Counted from the stretch's first letter, positions 46,982 to 60,072 are shown. The stretch is DNA of 64,000 bases from Bugula neritina (GCA_964035545.1 OZ037767.1:4463680-4527679); one strand, 5' to 3'. Program-made: numbers and translations. Notes: generated by a model from the sequence alone, not told the origin.

Positions 46982-49900
46982 TCACTGTGGGAGTTGTTTG
47001 CTATGGATTTTTGGAAAGAAGAAAAGTTTTCTGAGGTGAGTGAAAGTACATTCCTGACAATTAGGTACATTACCACCAGCTGCTTCATCTCCTGTTTTCT
47101 TACAATATGCAATACTGACTCTTCTAACTCTGTCTTGTATCTGTAAGTAATAATAGGAAAGAAATATGAAGCTGATGACTCAACACACATCACACTGCTG
47201 ATTCTAATTTTAAAGATTAGAAAAGCTGCTGGCATTGTGATACAATAAAGTCCTTCAGCTGCTAATCAAGTAGAAATACGTAATTCCAGTTACCTGAGGG
47301 ATACTCAATTACTTACTATTCTAAACAGCTCACTAACATCTCTGTGACAGCTGTGTCTGTAGAATGTAGCCACCAGTATTCTGATAAACCATGTACCATA
47401 ATTCTCATTTCTACCAGCCTTGTAAGCTGTAACACATGAAGGAGCTACTGTAACAGCATGTGAATTTCTCAGTCATACTTGAAGTCTAAATGACCAAATA
47501 TTTACAAATATTTTTGTTGAAGAAAGATTTTCAGTCAATTCAAATATATTTTCTTCACACTCACTCTCTGTACTTGGCTTTACAATGTAGAAGTCATCAG
47601 CATCTAGGTGAGTGAATCTATCAAAGTGAATATTTGGAGACGTATTCTGATGCGAAAAAGACTCACTCTCAGCTGTTGCTGAAGATGAGGGTAGAGGGGT
47701 AGGTGTTGGTGGTGAGACGGTGTCTGGGTTTTGAGACTGGACAGCATTACCAAAGTCAGTTCTGCCTGTATGTGAAATGCTGATACAGTAACTTTGTAAT
47801 ATGACGGTCAGTAAGAACTTAGGACTGAATTCACAAGCAGATTTGATTTCGAGTTGAAGGGTGTAGCCGATTTTAAGTAAAGATGGCACAGGTAAAAATG
47901 GCACAATTAAAAATGGCACAGTTAAAAATGGCATAGGTAAAAATGGCACGGTGAAAATGGCACAGGTAAAAATGGCACAGGTAATAATGGCACGAATGGC
48001 AAAGCAGGTAAAATTGGCACACTGATGTTAAATTTCCCCAAACTCAAACCCCCCCCCCAAACCCTAACATTGAAAGTGTGTCATTTTACCTACTTTGCCA
48101 TTCGTGCCATTGTCACCTGTGTCATTTTCACCGTGCCATATTTACCTGTACCATCTTTACCATGCCATATTTACCTGTGCCATTTTTACCGTCCCATTTT
48201 TACCTGTGCCATTTTTACTTGTGCCAATTTTTACCGTCCCATTTTTACCTGTGTCATTTTTACTGAGGCCAATTTACCAGACACCGGTGTAGCCTACTTT
48301 CACATACTCCAATAACTTTAGGTATCTTTAAAATCGTGATTTCCTAAGATATTTCACCACATTCTAATGTTGTAATTATAGAAATAATGTAGCTTAACAG
48401 CTAATTTTAGTAAAATGAGTAATAACTCTGTGCTACTTACTGCCAGAGCAGGCATGAAAGATGATGAGTTTGGGTTTTCCTCTCATGGCAGGAAATTTAC
48501 TAGCTGAGAGTAAATCTTTGACTTCTGACAAGTTGACAGGTTTACAGTATCTATCATAGAAGATGTTTCCGGAAGTTCCGTGTGACATGATGACTAGAAT
48601 GAACATGCCTAGTTGCTGGTGGTCTCTGTGGGTGGTCTCTTTCCTTACTTCTGATAATATTTCCTGGTAAATTAAAAGTATGTATTGAAGTGTAAAAGCA
48701 GGCTTGGGTAAATAAGTGTGTTTACACAAAAGCAAAAGTTGCTTTAAAGTCATGCTAAAATATTTATCACAAAGAAAAACTATTAGGTAGTGACGTGTTT
48801 GTAAACTAAAACTGAGAACTGACAAAACTAAGAATTTAAACACGAGTTAACGTATTGCAAATTTGTTGGTATACAAGAGGTATAGGTACAGTAATGGAGA
48901 AATTGAAGAAATTGAGAAAAGCCTGTGTTCTAAATTAGAAATGTAGCAATAGAAGTTATGTTCTCGCGAGAGTTTCAAACAGGCCTCAAACCAAAATTTA
49001 ACAAAAAATTTTAAAGAGCATAGGCTATCTCAACTTCTCCACTACTGCCCCTAAATGAAAGACAATGCCTCCGATCTGTAGTATAACAAGACCTGCTATA
49101 TATCGCAGTTAGTGACAGCCTGAGGAGAATAAACTATATAATTTGCCACAGTAACCTGTTTACTTAGGTCAAACAGAGGATCATCTTCATTGGCTACAAC
49201 AAATCCCATGTCTTTTAACAGAATTTTGATGTTAACATAGTCGATGTATGAACCATCTCGAGTTGCCTCAGTCAATTCACTGCCATCTTTTCGAAAGAAC
49301 CTCTCATTGTTTATGATCATGACACGACCTCTAACAGGGTCACTCATTGCATAAACCTGTAAAACATTCAATTTGATCAGCAACCAATTTGATTACTAAA
49401 AGCAGGTAAACATAATCAAATACGAAACTATGTGATGTAATCAACAAAAATACTTGCAAATTGTTTCAATTATATAAAAGAAAGACAATATTATCTTCTT
49501 TACTTGTTGGTGGTTGTCAAACTTCTGTTTAACTCGTTCATTGTTGGTAGGTTTCAGCTGCATACCATCAATCATAGATATACAAGGTTCAAGGTCATCT
49601 TTAGTAAAGTCAGCATATCCTTCCTCTTCTACATCAGAGCATTCACTAATGTCATCATCTTCAAGAAGAGCCGAGACAGTCTGAGTTAACAAACTTTTTT
49701 CTCCACCCATCTCTAAAATAAATGAAAGGTGACATATTCAGTACTCTAAGTAACAAATACTAAGTATCAGAATGACTATAAACAAAGAACAGAACCGATA
49801 CTTTAGTGTTTCAGTCAATAATGTGATAAATAAGTTATAATAATTGAGACCGTGTTAATTTCTGCATATAGCCTATGTAATGGATTATCTGTCATCATGA

Positions 49901-50230
49901 GTTTTTGCCGATTGCTGTTCACAAGTGGATGAGCTCCATTTAACAGCAGTGGTGGAAAAATTGGGATAGCCTAAGTTCTTTAACTTTTTTATTAAACTTT
50001 TTGAAATCCTTGCAAGAACATAACTTCTAATTTCTAATCTAAAACACAGGCTTTTCTCAATTTCTCTAATTGAAGATTTCCTTTATAGCAGCAACATTTT
50101 ATGATCGAAAACTGATTATACCGTGGGCGGTTGAAGAGGTCTCTTCTCTTGCAGATTTCAGCTCATTGACAAATTCTTTTAAGCTATCAGCTTCTTCTGG
50201 AGATAGCGAGCTGCCTGGAGAGCAAAACAT
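46982..50230 (-). CDS. Caspase (cysteine protease C14)
   Basis: Seven exons, all in frame: 50230-50122, 49712-49504, 49356-49156, 48663-48441, 47765-47565, 47426-47317, 47140-46982; 403 residues. Residues 1-106 form an acidic prodomain without a recognisable CARD or DED. p20: PVRGRVMIINNERF, substrate-pocket R139 (TRDGS), catalytic His201 in IMSHGTSG, catalytic Cys245 in FHACSGS. p10: R320 in YKAGRNENYGTWFIRIL and a C-terminal NCQECTFTHLRKLFFFP. The active-site pentapeptide is HACSG instead of QACRG, so the Gln that lines the S1 pocket is His while both pocket arginines remain. The p20-p10 linker is long and Pro/Ser-rich. Probably an active Asp-specific protease of the cell-death or innate-sensing type, with possibly altered specificity. 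The start lies 43 bp after the ROCO stop on the same strand. The ATG at 50230 has an in-frame stop just upstream. Confidence 0.9.
47880..48290. repeat. Inverted minisatellite in a caspase intron
   Basis: 47880-48015 holds about nine units of 13-15 bp of the type GGTAAAAATGGCACA. From about 48085 to 48280 the same unit runs in the opposite orientation (TGCCATTTTTACCTG). The two arms are separated by about 70 bp including a C9 run. Transcribed through the caspase intron between exons 4 and 5, they could form a very long hairpin. Confidence 0.85.
49988..49993 (-). terminator. AATAAA in caspase intron 1
   Basis: The first AATAAA on the minus strand after the ROCO stop lies not in the 43-bp gap but inside the first caspase intron. 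It could end ROCO transcripts or prematurely end caspase transcripts. Confidence 0.35.
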
Positions 50231-50273
50231 TGTCCGTGACCACAAAAATTATTATAATTACAAGCTTCAAAAT

Positions 50274-53200
50274 TTAAACAATGAAAGCTGATGAATAAAC
50301 CACAGAGAAATAAACTATTCTACTTGAAGTTAAATTACACATACATGGATACAGAAGAGCACTTGGTATCTCTTCATCACTACACAGGGTTGTTGAAGAT
50401 CCACTACACAGTCTGGTACTTGGTGTGGGATGCTTCAAAGAACGAAGACACCACGGAGGATTCAGCATTTTCTTAGGACAAGGAACTCTTAGCAGTAGGC
50501 AGTGAGCACAGTAGCATGTACTAACTGGTCTACTTGCAGTCCAAGTTTCTAAGACATGTCTAAGGATGTTGTTGTTGGTGGTAATGAGTCTCTCCCACAT
50601 TCTGCTGATGTTGGTAGCATTAGATGACACATGGAGTGACACCTTTCTAGATTTGTAGTCATGTACCAACTGTGTGTAGATACCATCTTGGTAGACATTG
50701 GCTCCATTTCTTTTCACTTTAATCACAGCAAACTCATCAGAAAACAACTCTAACAAACCAACATTCATTTGGTGATAAACATATTGCGGTAGCGCTAAGC
50801 CATTGAATTTGGTTTCAACTCGAAGGAGCATGTTTTTTGGCGATGTGTATGAGGTATTAAAGAGGTCGTTAGCAAACTGGGGAACAATAAAACAGGGCTC
50901 TTTGAAATCGCCAGGTAAAGGACCATATAACAAACGGAATGTGAGAAGCAAACAAACAGCAACTTCTACATCCTCCAAACTAGTAAATGGTGTTTCCTGT
51001 TTAACAAGATGAGTGAGAAGACATTGCATCATCAAACCACTGTTGGTGAAATGACTTACAAATCTCTCAAAATCTTCCTTTTCAACAGGCATTCCATTTT
51101 CTGAAAAATATGGCTGGAACTTATCAACCCTACTCTGCCATATGTTGGGATCATGATGATACAAGACACAGAGAAGTTTGGTGACTTCTGAAATCCTGTG
51201 GAATATGTATGGTCGGAGAGAGCCAATATCTTTATACCACAAAATTTTGCCGCAGTCATGCATGTATGTGAGAATTATGTCCAGCTGACTTGACTCAATG
51301 TTTTGAAGTTCTGTTTGTACGTCTTTCAGCATCTCATCAAAGGTGCTGTACACAGAGGGAATAGACAAAACTTTTTCATTCACTTCTTCCCAGACCAGAG
51401 GTAAAGGTTTTACAAAATGTTGACTGCTTTGAAGAAGAGACTCTTTAATCATGTCAAACACTTCATATTTATCCTCTTTTCCCACGTCATAAATGTCCTC
51501 ATCAAGAAAGATTCCTTTAGTTGATTCACTGAAATGTTTGATTTGAGCAAATTCTCCTCCCAATGCCTTCTCTTCCCTAATAATTTCCTCACACAATTGA
51601 TTTGAAATTTTCAGAAAACTATTTTTAAGTTCCTGAAATTTTGCACTTTGAAACTTATCTTCATGTGTAAAGATAAGTTTTGGAGCACCAAGAGTTGGGT
51701 TAGCAAGATAGAGGTGAGACATGTAATCAAAGGCCAATCTTCTAACAGCTTCTCTGTGTGTGGATTCACTTGAAATCTCATCATACTGTTTCATGTTAAC
51801 TACTATGACTGGAATGCAATTTTGTCTCAGTGTCAGTTGATAGGTTATATGGTAGACCTCCTGGCCTCCCATATCAACAAGACGGAGTACCTTACCATCT
51901 ATCTCAACCTCTTCAACATTAAACACCTTTGTTGTCTCATCTACCACAGCGTCTAGACCTCTGTTGGTCAGAACTCTTTTTTTATCAGCATTTTGTAATG
52001 TTTTGATTAAACTGGTCTTTCCAGCCATTGTGTTACCTAGCACAACTATAGTAACAAATGGTAGGTTTCTACCAGAACCTTTAGCCAAGTCTGTGTAATA
52101 TTGTCTCACAGCATCTATTCCTCTCTCGCATACTTCTAGTGGAGGGGATGTGAGAGCATGGCAACCAGATACATACAATGTGTGAAGTTGAGTTAGCTGT
52201 AATATCTTGGGGTCTAGAGATGTCAGGGACTCATTACCAGATATATGCAGTATCTTCAGGCTAATCAGTGAGTACACCGGAAATGGTAAACTGGTGAAGT
52301 CATTATATGGCATGTATAGTTCCTCTAATTTCTGTAGACTTTCTATGCTAATAAAAATATATTTGCAGTTTTAAAACTGCTTCCATACAAAGATAAATAC
52401 TAACACTCCCAAATATATTGCATAATATACCATGATGATGAATAAATAAGATTGTGCAATGTAGAATATAATAATCACATTTCATAGTTAGGAGTTATAC
52501 TCCCAGCTATTTGATACAACAGCAAGCAAATGATACAATGTATCATCACACGGCCACAGCACATTGACTACTATTACAATATTATCTCAGCATAGCAAAT
52601 CAATGAGAGTTTCATGAACACAGCTGAAAATGATTATTTTGTTAGCTTTGTCATTCAGTCAATAATTTTTCCAAAATATTACATTAACTATTATGTACAA
52701 GTTTCAGACAGTCTCAATATATAATTTCATTTCAGTGCAAAGTGTTCTATTAAAACAAAGTGGGAATTGTCACCACTTCTATCTGAGTTCATCGGATAAA
52801 ATAAAATAGTACAGGTGTATGAAAACAAACATATAATACGCATCTATACTGACAATATATTTATAGATTATGTTTAGTACAGCTAGTATCATTTTACATT
52901 ATAATATAATACACACCTGTTTGGTAGAGTTGTTAGTTTACAACTCCTCATGTACAACTCTCTCAGTGATAGTAAGGATGTGAATATATTGTCAGGTAGA
53001 CCTTCAGATAGATTATTATGTGATATATCCAATATCTCAAGATTCTTCAGTGAAGATATGCTGTAACATAGCATATAAATATGGAATGTTGCATAATAAT
53101 TTAGTGAGAAAATAACCAGAGCATGTAACTCCACGAACATGACATCTAATCTACTTTTACTAACAGAGTATTGGAGTTGTCCTTCCCTTGAATATTAAGT

Positions 53201-54237
53201 ACATGTGTACTGTACAAACAAGAGAGCAGCCGTGGTCTAGGGGTTTGAGCGCTGGCTTAGTAAATAAAAAAGTCATGGGTTTGAACCCCAGTAAAGGCCA
53301 TCGGTGATGTTAGGAAGAGCATCCAGTCACAATTGCTCCTGTATTACATTTAAATAAGTCCTTAGCCCACTTTAAACCCTTTCCATCAGGGGTTCTTACT
53401 GGGATAGTGACTATAAACTTCCGCGAGGTTTTTTACTGCACAAACTACTTCATCTATATTCTATACTATAACAGTTGAAGTATATGAAATACTATTGCAT
53501 AGTTATTACATTCTCTCCTACTCTATATTGTTATACATGTAATTATATAAGACACACCTGTTTGGTAGAGTTGACAGTTCACAGTAACTCATGCCCAACT
53601 CTCTCAATGATAGTAAGGATGTGAATATATTGTCAGGTAGACTTTTAGATAGGTGATTATATGATATATTCAACACCTCAAGATTCTTCAACGAAGCCAT
53701 GCTGTTGTAACATAACATAACATGCTGGTAGAAAATCATCAAAGCCAATTTAGCTTCTACCGGTATGTATCATTAATACTCTACACTTCGCTCAATAATA
53801 ATATGATAATAGCTCACTTATAAGCCAGTATAGCTTTAGGTTATAACAATTTCCTACTTGATCTAAACATAACTCATTTCACAACAAAATAATTTACTTG
53901 TCAGCATTTATTAGAGTAATAAGTGTGAAGTTGTCCTACCATTTCTATCTGAATACATCTGATAGAGTAGAATAAAGTAGTTTTCTTATAACATAATATA
54001 CAGAGTCCAGTTGACTTAATAAATATAGTGCAGATAACTTCATGACGTATAAAATAATACGCACCTGTTTGGTAGAGTTGGCAATTTACAGTGACTCATT
54101 TCCAACTCTTTCAATGATAGTAAGAATGTGAATATACTATCAGGTATGTGATTCTCTGATATATTCAATACCTCAAGATTCTTCAGTGAAAATAGGCTGT
54201 AACATAATATAAAGCTATTGAATCGCATGTATTATAA

Positions 54238-54316
<79 letters not shown>

Positions 54317-57065
54317 TTTGATACAAGTCACTTCAATTATATAAAAACATCATACATTTCCACACAATTATATAAACAATAATTATATTCATATATTATA
54401 TTTAGTAGAGTATCATTTTACATCATAATATAATATACACCTGTTTGGTAGAGCTGGCAGTTTACATTCCCTCATGTACAATTTTCTCAGTGATAGTGAC
54501 AATGTGAATATATTGTCAGGTAGACCTTCATATAGGTGAGTATGTGATATATCCAATATCTCAAGATTATTCAGTGAAGATATGCTGTAACATAGCATAT
54601 AGATATGAAACGTTGTATAATAATTTAGTAAGAATATAACCACAGCATGTAACCAATTAAACTGGCATCAAATCTACTCTTACTGACTAAGTATTGGAAA
54701 TTGTCATCCACCAGAATATTAAGTACACATGTACTGTAAAAACCACTTTAACTATATTATAACACTCAAGTTATGAATTACTTTTGTATAGTAAGTACAG
54801 TCTCTCCTATAGCTATATATTATTGTACATGTAATTATATAATATGCCTTAATGCGTTGACTTTTTGTGACTTATTTGTATGGTAGAAATTTTTAATAAT
54901 TTGTAGGCGTTTATAAAGATGTGTATCATTTACTGGTTCATTACGTTCAAATACTTATCACATAAAACACAGTATTTATATAGATACAGCATGTGGGAGG
55001 AGAGTAAGTGGGAGGAGCTAACAATATAAACAACAATCTTATTATGACATAATACATACCTGTTTGGTAGAGTTGACAGTTCACAATAACTCATGTACAA
55101 TTCCCTCAATGATAGCACAGATGTGAATATATTGTCAGGTAGACCTTCAGATAGGTTATTGTGTGATATATTTAATACTTCAAGATTCTTTAGTGAAGAT
55201 ATACTGTAACATAGTATATAGATATATGGAATGTTGCATAATACAGGTAATTTAGTGAGAATATATAATCACAGCGTGTAACTCGTTGACAATGACTTAA
55301 CATAACAATTAAGTTATGAATTAATATTGCATAGTACGTTAGTACATTTTCTCCTACTCTATATTACTATACGTATGTAATTATATAATACACACCTGTT
55401 TGGTAGAGTTGACAGTTCACAGTAACTCATGTCCAACTCTCTCAGTGATAGTAAGGATGTGAATATATTGTCAGGTAGACCTTCAGATAGATTATTATGT
55501 GACACATTCAATACCTCAAGATTCTTCAGTGAAGATATGCTGTAACATAAAATAAAGTTAAAAAACTGTCAAAGCCAATTTTATTTCTAGGTATTATTAT
55601 TATGCTTGCATAAGTAACAGTTGCTACTAAAGCTAGCGTTATTATAAGAGGAGATTACTTCACATTCTACTCAAACTACAGATAATAGCTGTAGTGTTGA
55701 GTTTACCCAGCGGTCCAGCGGTATAATGGTTAGCACGATTGCTTGTAAGCTGGAGGTCTCGGGTTCGAATCCCAGCGAGAGAAAAATTATTTAATAAGCT
55801 ATTTCGGCCGTTATTGAAATGTGGTAGTACTCCGAGAGAGTAAAGAGGCCAGTGAAATTCCTGAGAACTAGGTGGGATGTAGTGTTGAATTTACCCAGTG
55901 GTCCCATGGTGTAATGGTTAGCACACTTGCTTGTAAGCTGGAGGTCTCGGGTTCAAATCCCAGTGTGGGCAAAATTATTTTCTAACAGCTCACTTATAAA
56001 TGTAGTTTAAAATTATACGAATATTATATAACAATATTATATAACAATATTATATAACAATATTATATAACAATATAAGAATATTATACCGGCCCCAGTC
56101 AGCATTGCTGTCTACTCCACACACCCATAGATGTGCTAGATGAGGAAACAGTGTGTTCATATTTGGAGGAATGTCATACTCCAGTATAACATGAGTAACT
56201 GTATGATGTCTACTTTTATCATTGATCTCTTCTATAGTGTAGAGTGTAGTATCATTCTCCATCCACTTGTCATCAGCTCCATCTATACTGGATGTGTTGA
56301 ACCACACCCTGTACTCTACACAAGTATATAAATAATAACTTTGATATGAGGAATAGAATGTTTATAAATATCATCAGCTATATTGAATGTGTAGAATCAT
56401 GACTAGCAAAAGTTACAATTTACAACAAACTTTTGAATTTTCATCATTCATTGTTACTCTGAAGATGGGCAAAGTGGTGCCCCCCCCCCCCAATATTAGT
56501 TAATTACTTTGCCTAATAAAGCAATAAAACCTCAATGTTTCTCGTATATACTAATTCATAATCAAATTGCTAGCTAGCAAAGATATATTTATAATAAACA
56601 TTTTATATTTTAAATATTTAAACAAATTAAGACTGTGATTTAATCTGAATGTATACTATGTCAAACTATAACCTAACAGTATGACTCAACCTTGTAGCTG
56701 GTGCAGACGTAAACTACAGCAGATGGCAGGTAAAAGGGTAGCCATATTGTTTATAGCTCTGTACAGCATGTGTTATAATATATAATATAATACTATTTTA
56801 TAGACAGAAGATGTACTTCAACTACAAGATATAGAAACTATGGTTACTGAATACAAGCAGTAAAACTTTCCTTATGTCACTGAAACCCACTTAATATTTA
56901 TAGGCTATTTATCATTTCTTACACAGTCTGTTGCAGAGTTAATTTGATAGACTCTGTAGTTACTGATTACAGTGTCTGTATTTATATGATTTACTAACCA
57001 GTCACTGGCGGAGGTAGAGGAGTGAGTGGAGGTTGAAGTCTAGGAACAGATTTACGTTGACCCAT
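50274..57065 (-). CDS. ROCO protein: LRR - Roc GTPase - COR, no kinase
   Basis: Nine exons in frame: 57065-56999 (MGQRKSVPRLQ, Pro-rich), 56315-56090, six LRR cassettes (55539-55396, 55203-55060, 54584-54441, 54196-54065, 53701-53558, 53060-52917), and 52347-50274; 1072 residues. Residues about 98-450 are leucine-rich repeats (SLKNLEILDISHNNLSEGLP type). Roc domain: P-loop GNTMAGKT at 486-493, DMGGQ at 540-544, and THED at 609-612 in place of the usual TKxD. A COR-like region follows to about residue 930, then a Cys-rich end (CYCAHCLLLRVPC). ROCO proteins are GTP-regulated dimerising scaffolds; LRRK2-like members carry a kinase, which is absent here, so signalling would need a partner. Residues after about 1055 may be read-through of a possible donor (GTATGT near 50346). 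The immediate neighbour downstream is the caspase gene. Confidence 0.9.
53225..53430 (+). mobile_element. tRNA-derived SINE, copy 2
   Basis: Lies in a ROCO intron, opposite to the gene. Head GCAGCCGTGGTCTAGGGG (A box) and TCATGGGTTTGAACCCC (B box); body with CACAATTGCTCCTGTATTAC and CTTTCCATCAGGGGTTCTTA; tail GGGATAGTGACTATAAAC. Same order of blocks as the minus-strand copy at 12966-13152. Confidence 0.85.
54243..54312. repeat. (TA)n microsatellite, about 70 bp
   Basis: Pure TA dinucleotide run in the ROCO intron between two LRR cassettes. Confidence 0.97.
55711..55783 (+). tRNA. tRNA-Thr(UGU)-like sequence 1, probably a pseudogene or SINE head
   Basis: A-box-like GGTATAATGGTTAGC, anticodon-loop-like CTTGTAA, and a good B box GGGTTCGAATCCC are in tRNA order. 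The anticodon and acceptor stems do not pair well, so a working tRNA is doubtful. Lies in a ROCO intron on the opposite strand. The flank TGTAGTGTTGAGTTTACCCA is repeated before the second copy at 55900. Confidence 0.45.
55900..55970 (+). tRNA. tRNA-Thr(UGU)-like sequence 2, probably a pseudogene or SINE head
   Basis: About 190 bp after the first copy and sharing its upstream flank (TGTAGTGTTGAATTTACCCA) and downstream AAAATTATTT. The 5' part, GGTCCCATGGTGTAATGG, resembles a tRNA-Gln start, while the loop CTTGTAA is Thr-like. Stem pairing is incomplete. The pair is a tandem duplication of a tRNA-derived unit. Confidence 0.45.
56026..56080. repeat. 14-bp tandem repeat, about 4 copies
   Basis: AACAATATTATAT repeated next to the donor of ROCO exon 2. 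Confidence 0.85.
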
Positions 57066-57940
57066 CCTGTAGTCACTGGCTATAGCTATAGTCGTATCCA
57101 ATAATCTTCATTCTTAACAACCAGCTTATTGAGTTTATTTCTTTAAACTCTATACATGGTAAAATACTAAAGCTCATTTGTGAAGCATGGGCTTTTTTCT
57201 GTGACTGTTTATATACACACCAAAGTTAACTAACTTTTAGTCACTTACATTTTCATAATAGATTAAACTGTACTTACAGTGGATTTAAATAACATCAACA
57301 GGCGAGATGAGATACTCTTCACCACCTGCATATGTTACATAATATCCTCCATAAATTGGCATGATTATCCTCTCACTACGACATGGAGAGGACAAGTGGC
57401 TTCACTCATCTTCCCTAGTGTGTGCTAGTCAGTGCTGCTACTGCCAGTATTGTGGGGGTTATATGATCACGTGATAGGTTGCTCAAATGTCATGCCTTTT
57501 GGTATTGACTGTTATATCACCTGCAGAATAATGGTGGCATTCTAGATATGTATATACACTTTGGTATAAGTTCTAGTTTATAGATGAACTTTGTAGTCTA
57601 CTCCTTATAGCTAATGAGAAGAGATGTAAAAGAGCTGGTACAATAAAAAGCTTTGTTTTATGATGTTCACAAGGAACACATAAATACATGTATATATAAA
57701 GAGTTTTGTAGCTGCGATGCACAAGTTATGTGCAAGTTGTTTGCAATATAATTCTTGATATTTAAATTAATCAATTGCATTCAGTTGATAACAAAAAATG
57801 TAATTCTTTGAGTATAACAATAAACTTGAATCAATCTGGACACCGTGCCTGATGAGTAGTAATGGAGCAAATTTATTAGCATAGGTTACATGTCACAGAC
57901 TAACAGGCATAATCAACGTCAGTGCTCCCGCAGTATCTCG
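57066..57940. other. Upstream region of the ROCO gene
   Basis: Presumed promoter and 5' UTR of the ROCO gene. AT-rich, no gene seen. A GATCACGTGAT palindrome (E-box CACGTG) lies near 57466; its role is unknown. Confidence 0.4.
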
Positions 57941-57949
57941 TGAAGATAA

Positions 57950-58160
57950 AGCCTCTGTCATGCATAGCTGTGTAACCTGTTCTGTATTTTAAGTAACTTG
58001 AGTAACTCATCTGCTGGTACAATGTCTACTATACATTCTATTATTTCTGGATGACCTTTATATGCAGCACAGAGTGAAGCTGTATTACCAGCCTCATTCT
58101 TAATGCCTCAAGCAGCTGAGAAATAGAAATATACATATCACTATCCCTGCATGACCACGA
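57950..58160 (-). pseudogene. Decayed ankyrin-gene fragment
   Basis: On the plus strand, ATGCATAGCTGT, AGTAACTTGAGTAACTCATC, GGTACAATGTCTACTATACA and GTATTACCAGCCTCATTCTT are the same landmarks found inside every array gene. They cover about 1.5 ankyrin repeats of the minus strand, with small deletions that break the frame. It lies on the far side of the ROCO gene from the array. Confidence 0.85.
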
Positions 58161-58205
58161 GTTTGGAGTTGGAATTTATGTTGGAACTTGGAACCTCCAA
58201 CTCCA
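58152..58205. repeat. Inverted repeat with 14-bp arms
   Basis: GAGTTTGGAGTTGG (starting near 58160) and CCAACTCCAAGCTC (about 58189-58202) pair with one mismatch around a short loop. A similar CCAACTCGGAG follows nearby. Could be part of a small inverted-repeat element. Confidence 0.6.
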
Positions 58206-58209
58206 AGCT

Positions 58210-59740
58210 CGAGAATTCTAAACTACTGCCCTTAGTCACCCCCAACTCGGAGCTGCTTATAGAATAATTCCACCAACTTTTGTGATTTCAATTTTTAAAT
58301 AACAAAAGCATTCAAAACAGCTCATATTATTACCGACATATGGAGTAAAATCTTACTAGCAATTTTCAGAATGAAAATGGCTAGTAAATAGATTTTTCAC
58401 TTACTAAAATGAAACTATATTGCTTAAATTTTTGAAAATAGGCGCATCTGGCAGAGAGCCAATAGCCCACAACCCTTTCTGAACTCCCTAACCTTCTTTG
58501 AGCAACTTCAAGGCATGTTTGCCCTGAAGCTTGGTTTGCAGTCAGTTTTTTAATATGCTTATAGTAGAGTGAGCATAGACAAAACCATGATAATATAGTA
58601 CAACATATCACAACATTATTTAGCAAATGCATAATAAAAATGTAATATTAATAGTTTCACAATAATTTAGTTACTGTCACAGCTAACTAAAATGGTTAGG
58701 GCTTATAACTGTTGACTACTTTAAACTAGTGTAGAGTCATTTGTTGCAGATGCTTTTAGAAAATCATTACCACTGAATTATATGTGGTTTGATTATATTA
58801 CAACTGATTTCAACCTTAAACATGTGAGCTGCGAACATGTGTACTAATTGTTATTATACCCTTTGATCCTTTGTTTATTTATTTATTTATAGTATACAGG
58901 CCTAACAGAAAGTTTTAATTATTCACCTGTGAAAAGCAACTTTGTGCCATATCAATTTACCTGGCAGATATATAATATTATTATGATCAATAAAACCTTC
59001 GATACAACCAAAAAACCGGAGTTGTCTCCCTACAATTAAGTCATCTAATTACATTGCATATTAATGGACAAAAATTTTTAATCACATTGATAAACATTAA
59101 AAAATTATTTTCTTTTTTATGTTTTACAGGAAAAAAATTATAAAAATTATATAATTTGTATAATAGAATTTTAAATTTTTCACACACAAAAATTATAAAT
59201 AACAAAATTATATAATTTACTAAATTTTTTCTAAAAGCCAATTTTCGAAATCACTTTATGAACCCTCGCAACGAGGTGACGAACCGAGTAAAGGAGCAAA
59301 ACCCATTTCTTACCCAGCATAACACAGTGTGGTATATTTAAGAGTGTTGACTTTAAACCATGAAAAATCATTATGCCGCTATTGGTACCGCGGGTTTATA
59401 TAAGTTATAGAGGAAAAATTTTGCCACTTTTGTGATTTTATTTTTTTTTATATTATGTGTCCATTTTTTTTAGTTTTGTTTATTGGTAAAATTTTTAAAC
59501 ATATTTTCAATACATATAAAATTTTAAAAAAAATTAAAACTTAATCATGCACGTAAAAACAAAGCTATAAAGTTTAAGCTTCGCTGTGATTACAATGTGA
59601 ATATGAATTGAATAATGCTTGCAATAACCATTTTACACAAAATACTTTACAGTTGCTATAAATGTAAGACTAGTAAATTGGATGCAAATAGGCACGGTAA
59701 TACTACTTAATTTATGCTATTTTTGAATTTTGTAGTAAAT
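58210..59740. other. AT-rich intergenic DNA
   Basis: No supported gene. The minus-strand ORF near 58632-58381 has a plausible protein-like stretch (ASGQTCLEVAQRRLGSSERV), but no recognised family and no splice context. The rest is very AT-rich. Confidence 0.45.
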
Positions 59741-59747
59741 ATTTGGC

Positions 59748-59821
<74 letters not shown>
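59748..59821. repeat. (TA)n microsatellite
   Basis: About 72 bp of TA dinucleotides interrupted once by TG. Confidence 0.95.
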
Positions 59822-59822
<1 letters not shown>

Positions 59823-59859
59823 TTCATATTTGGGTTCATAGGTGGTCAATTTGGTATGT

Positions 59860-59915
59860 AAAACATCCATAGGGGGCTCTATGCCCATAGGGGGCTGCTC
59901 ATAGGGGGCACCATG
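59860..59915 (-). repeat. Inverted monomers of the downstream satellite core
   Basis: CATAGGGGGCTC, CATAGGGGGCTG and GCTCATAGGGGGC are reverse complements of the GCCCCCTATGAGC core that makes up the plus-strand array from 60241. The satellite therefore has a short head-to-head arm on its left. Confidence 0.75.
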
Positions 59916-59992
59916 TTTGAGTGTTTTAAATTACTCAGAACAGTCTGTTATGGTATATAGACACTATTTTAAAAATAGGCTCACAGAAGGAC

Positions 59993-60072
59993 AATTTGAT
60001 ATTTTCCAATACCAGAGGGGGCTCTGTATATATATACAAAAAGCCCCCTATGGTATTATAAAATATCAAATT
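59993..60072. repeat. 80-bp imperfect palindrome
   Basis: AATTTGATATTTT..AATACCA..GGGGGCT on the left pairs with AGCCCCC..GGTATT..AAAATATCAAATT on the right, around a CTGTATATATATACAAA loop. It contains one satellite core on each arm and may be the source or boundary of the array. Confidence 0.85.

Larger units (their letters stand above)
52917..55539 (-). repeat. Six tandem LRR cassette exons (five of 144 nt, one of 132 nt)
   Basis: Each cassette starts after an AG acceptor in phase 2 with [CT]ATATCTTCACT-like sequence and ends CCAAACAG|GT. All junctions are symmetric in phase, so any cassette can be skipped or added without a frameshift. Each encodes two LRRs (48 residues). The third lacks four residues (ENHIPDSIF). 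The adjoining intron sequences are also similar, so whole exon-intron units were duplicated. Confidence 0.9.
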
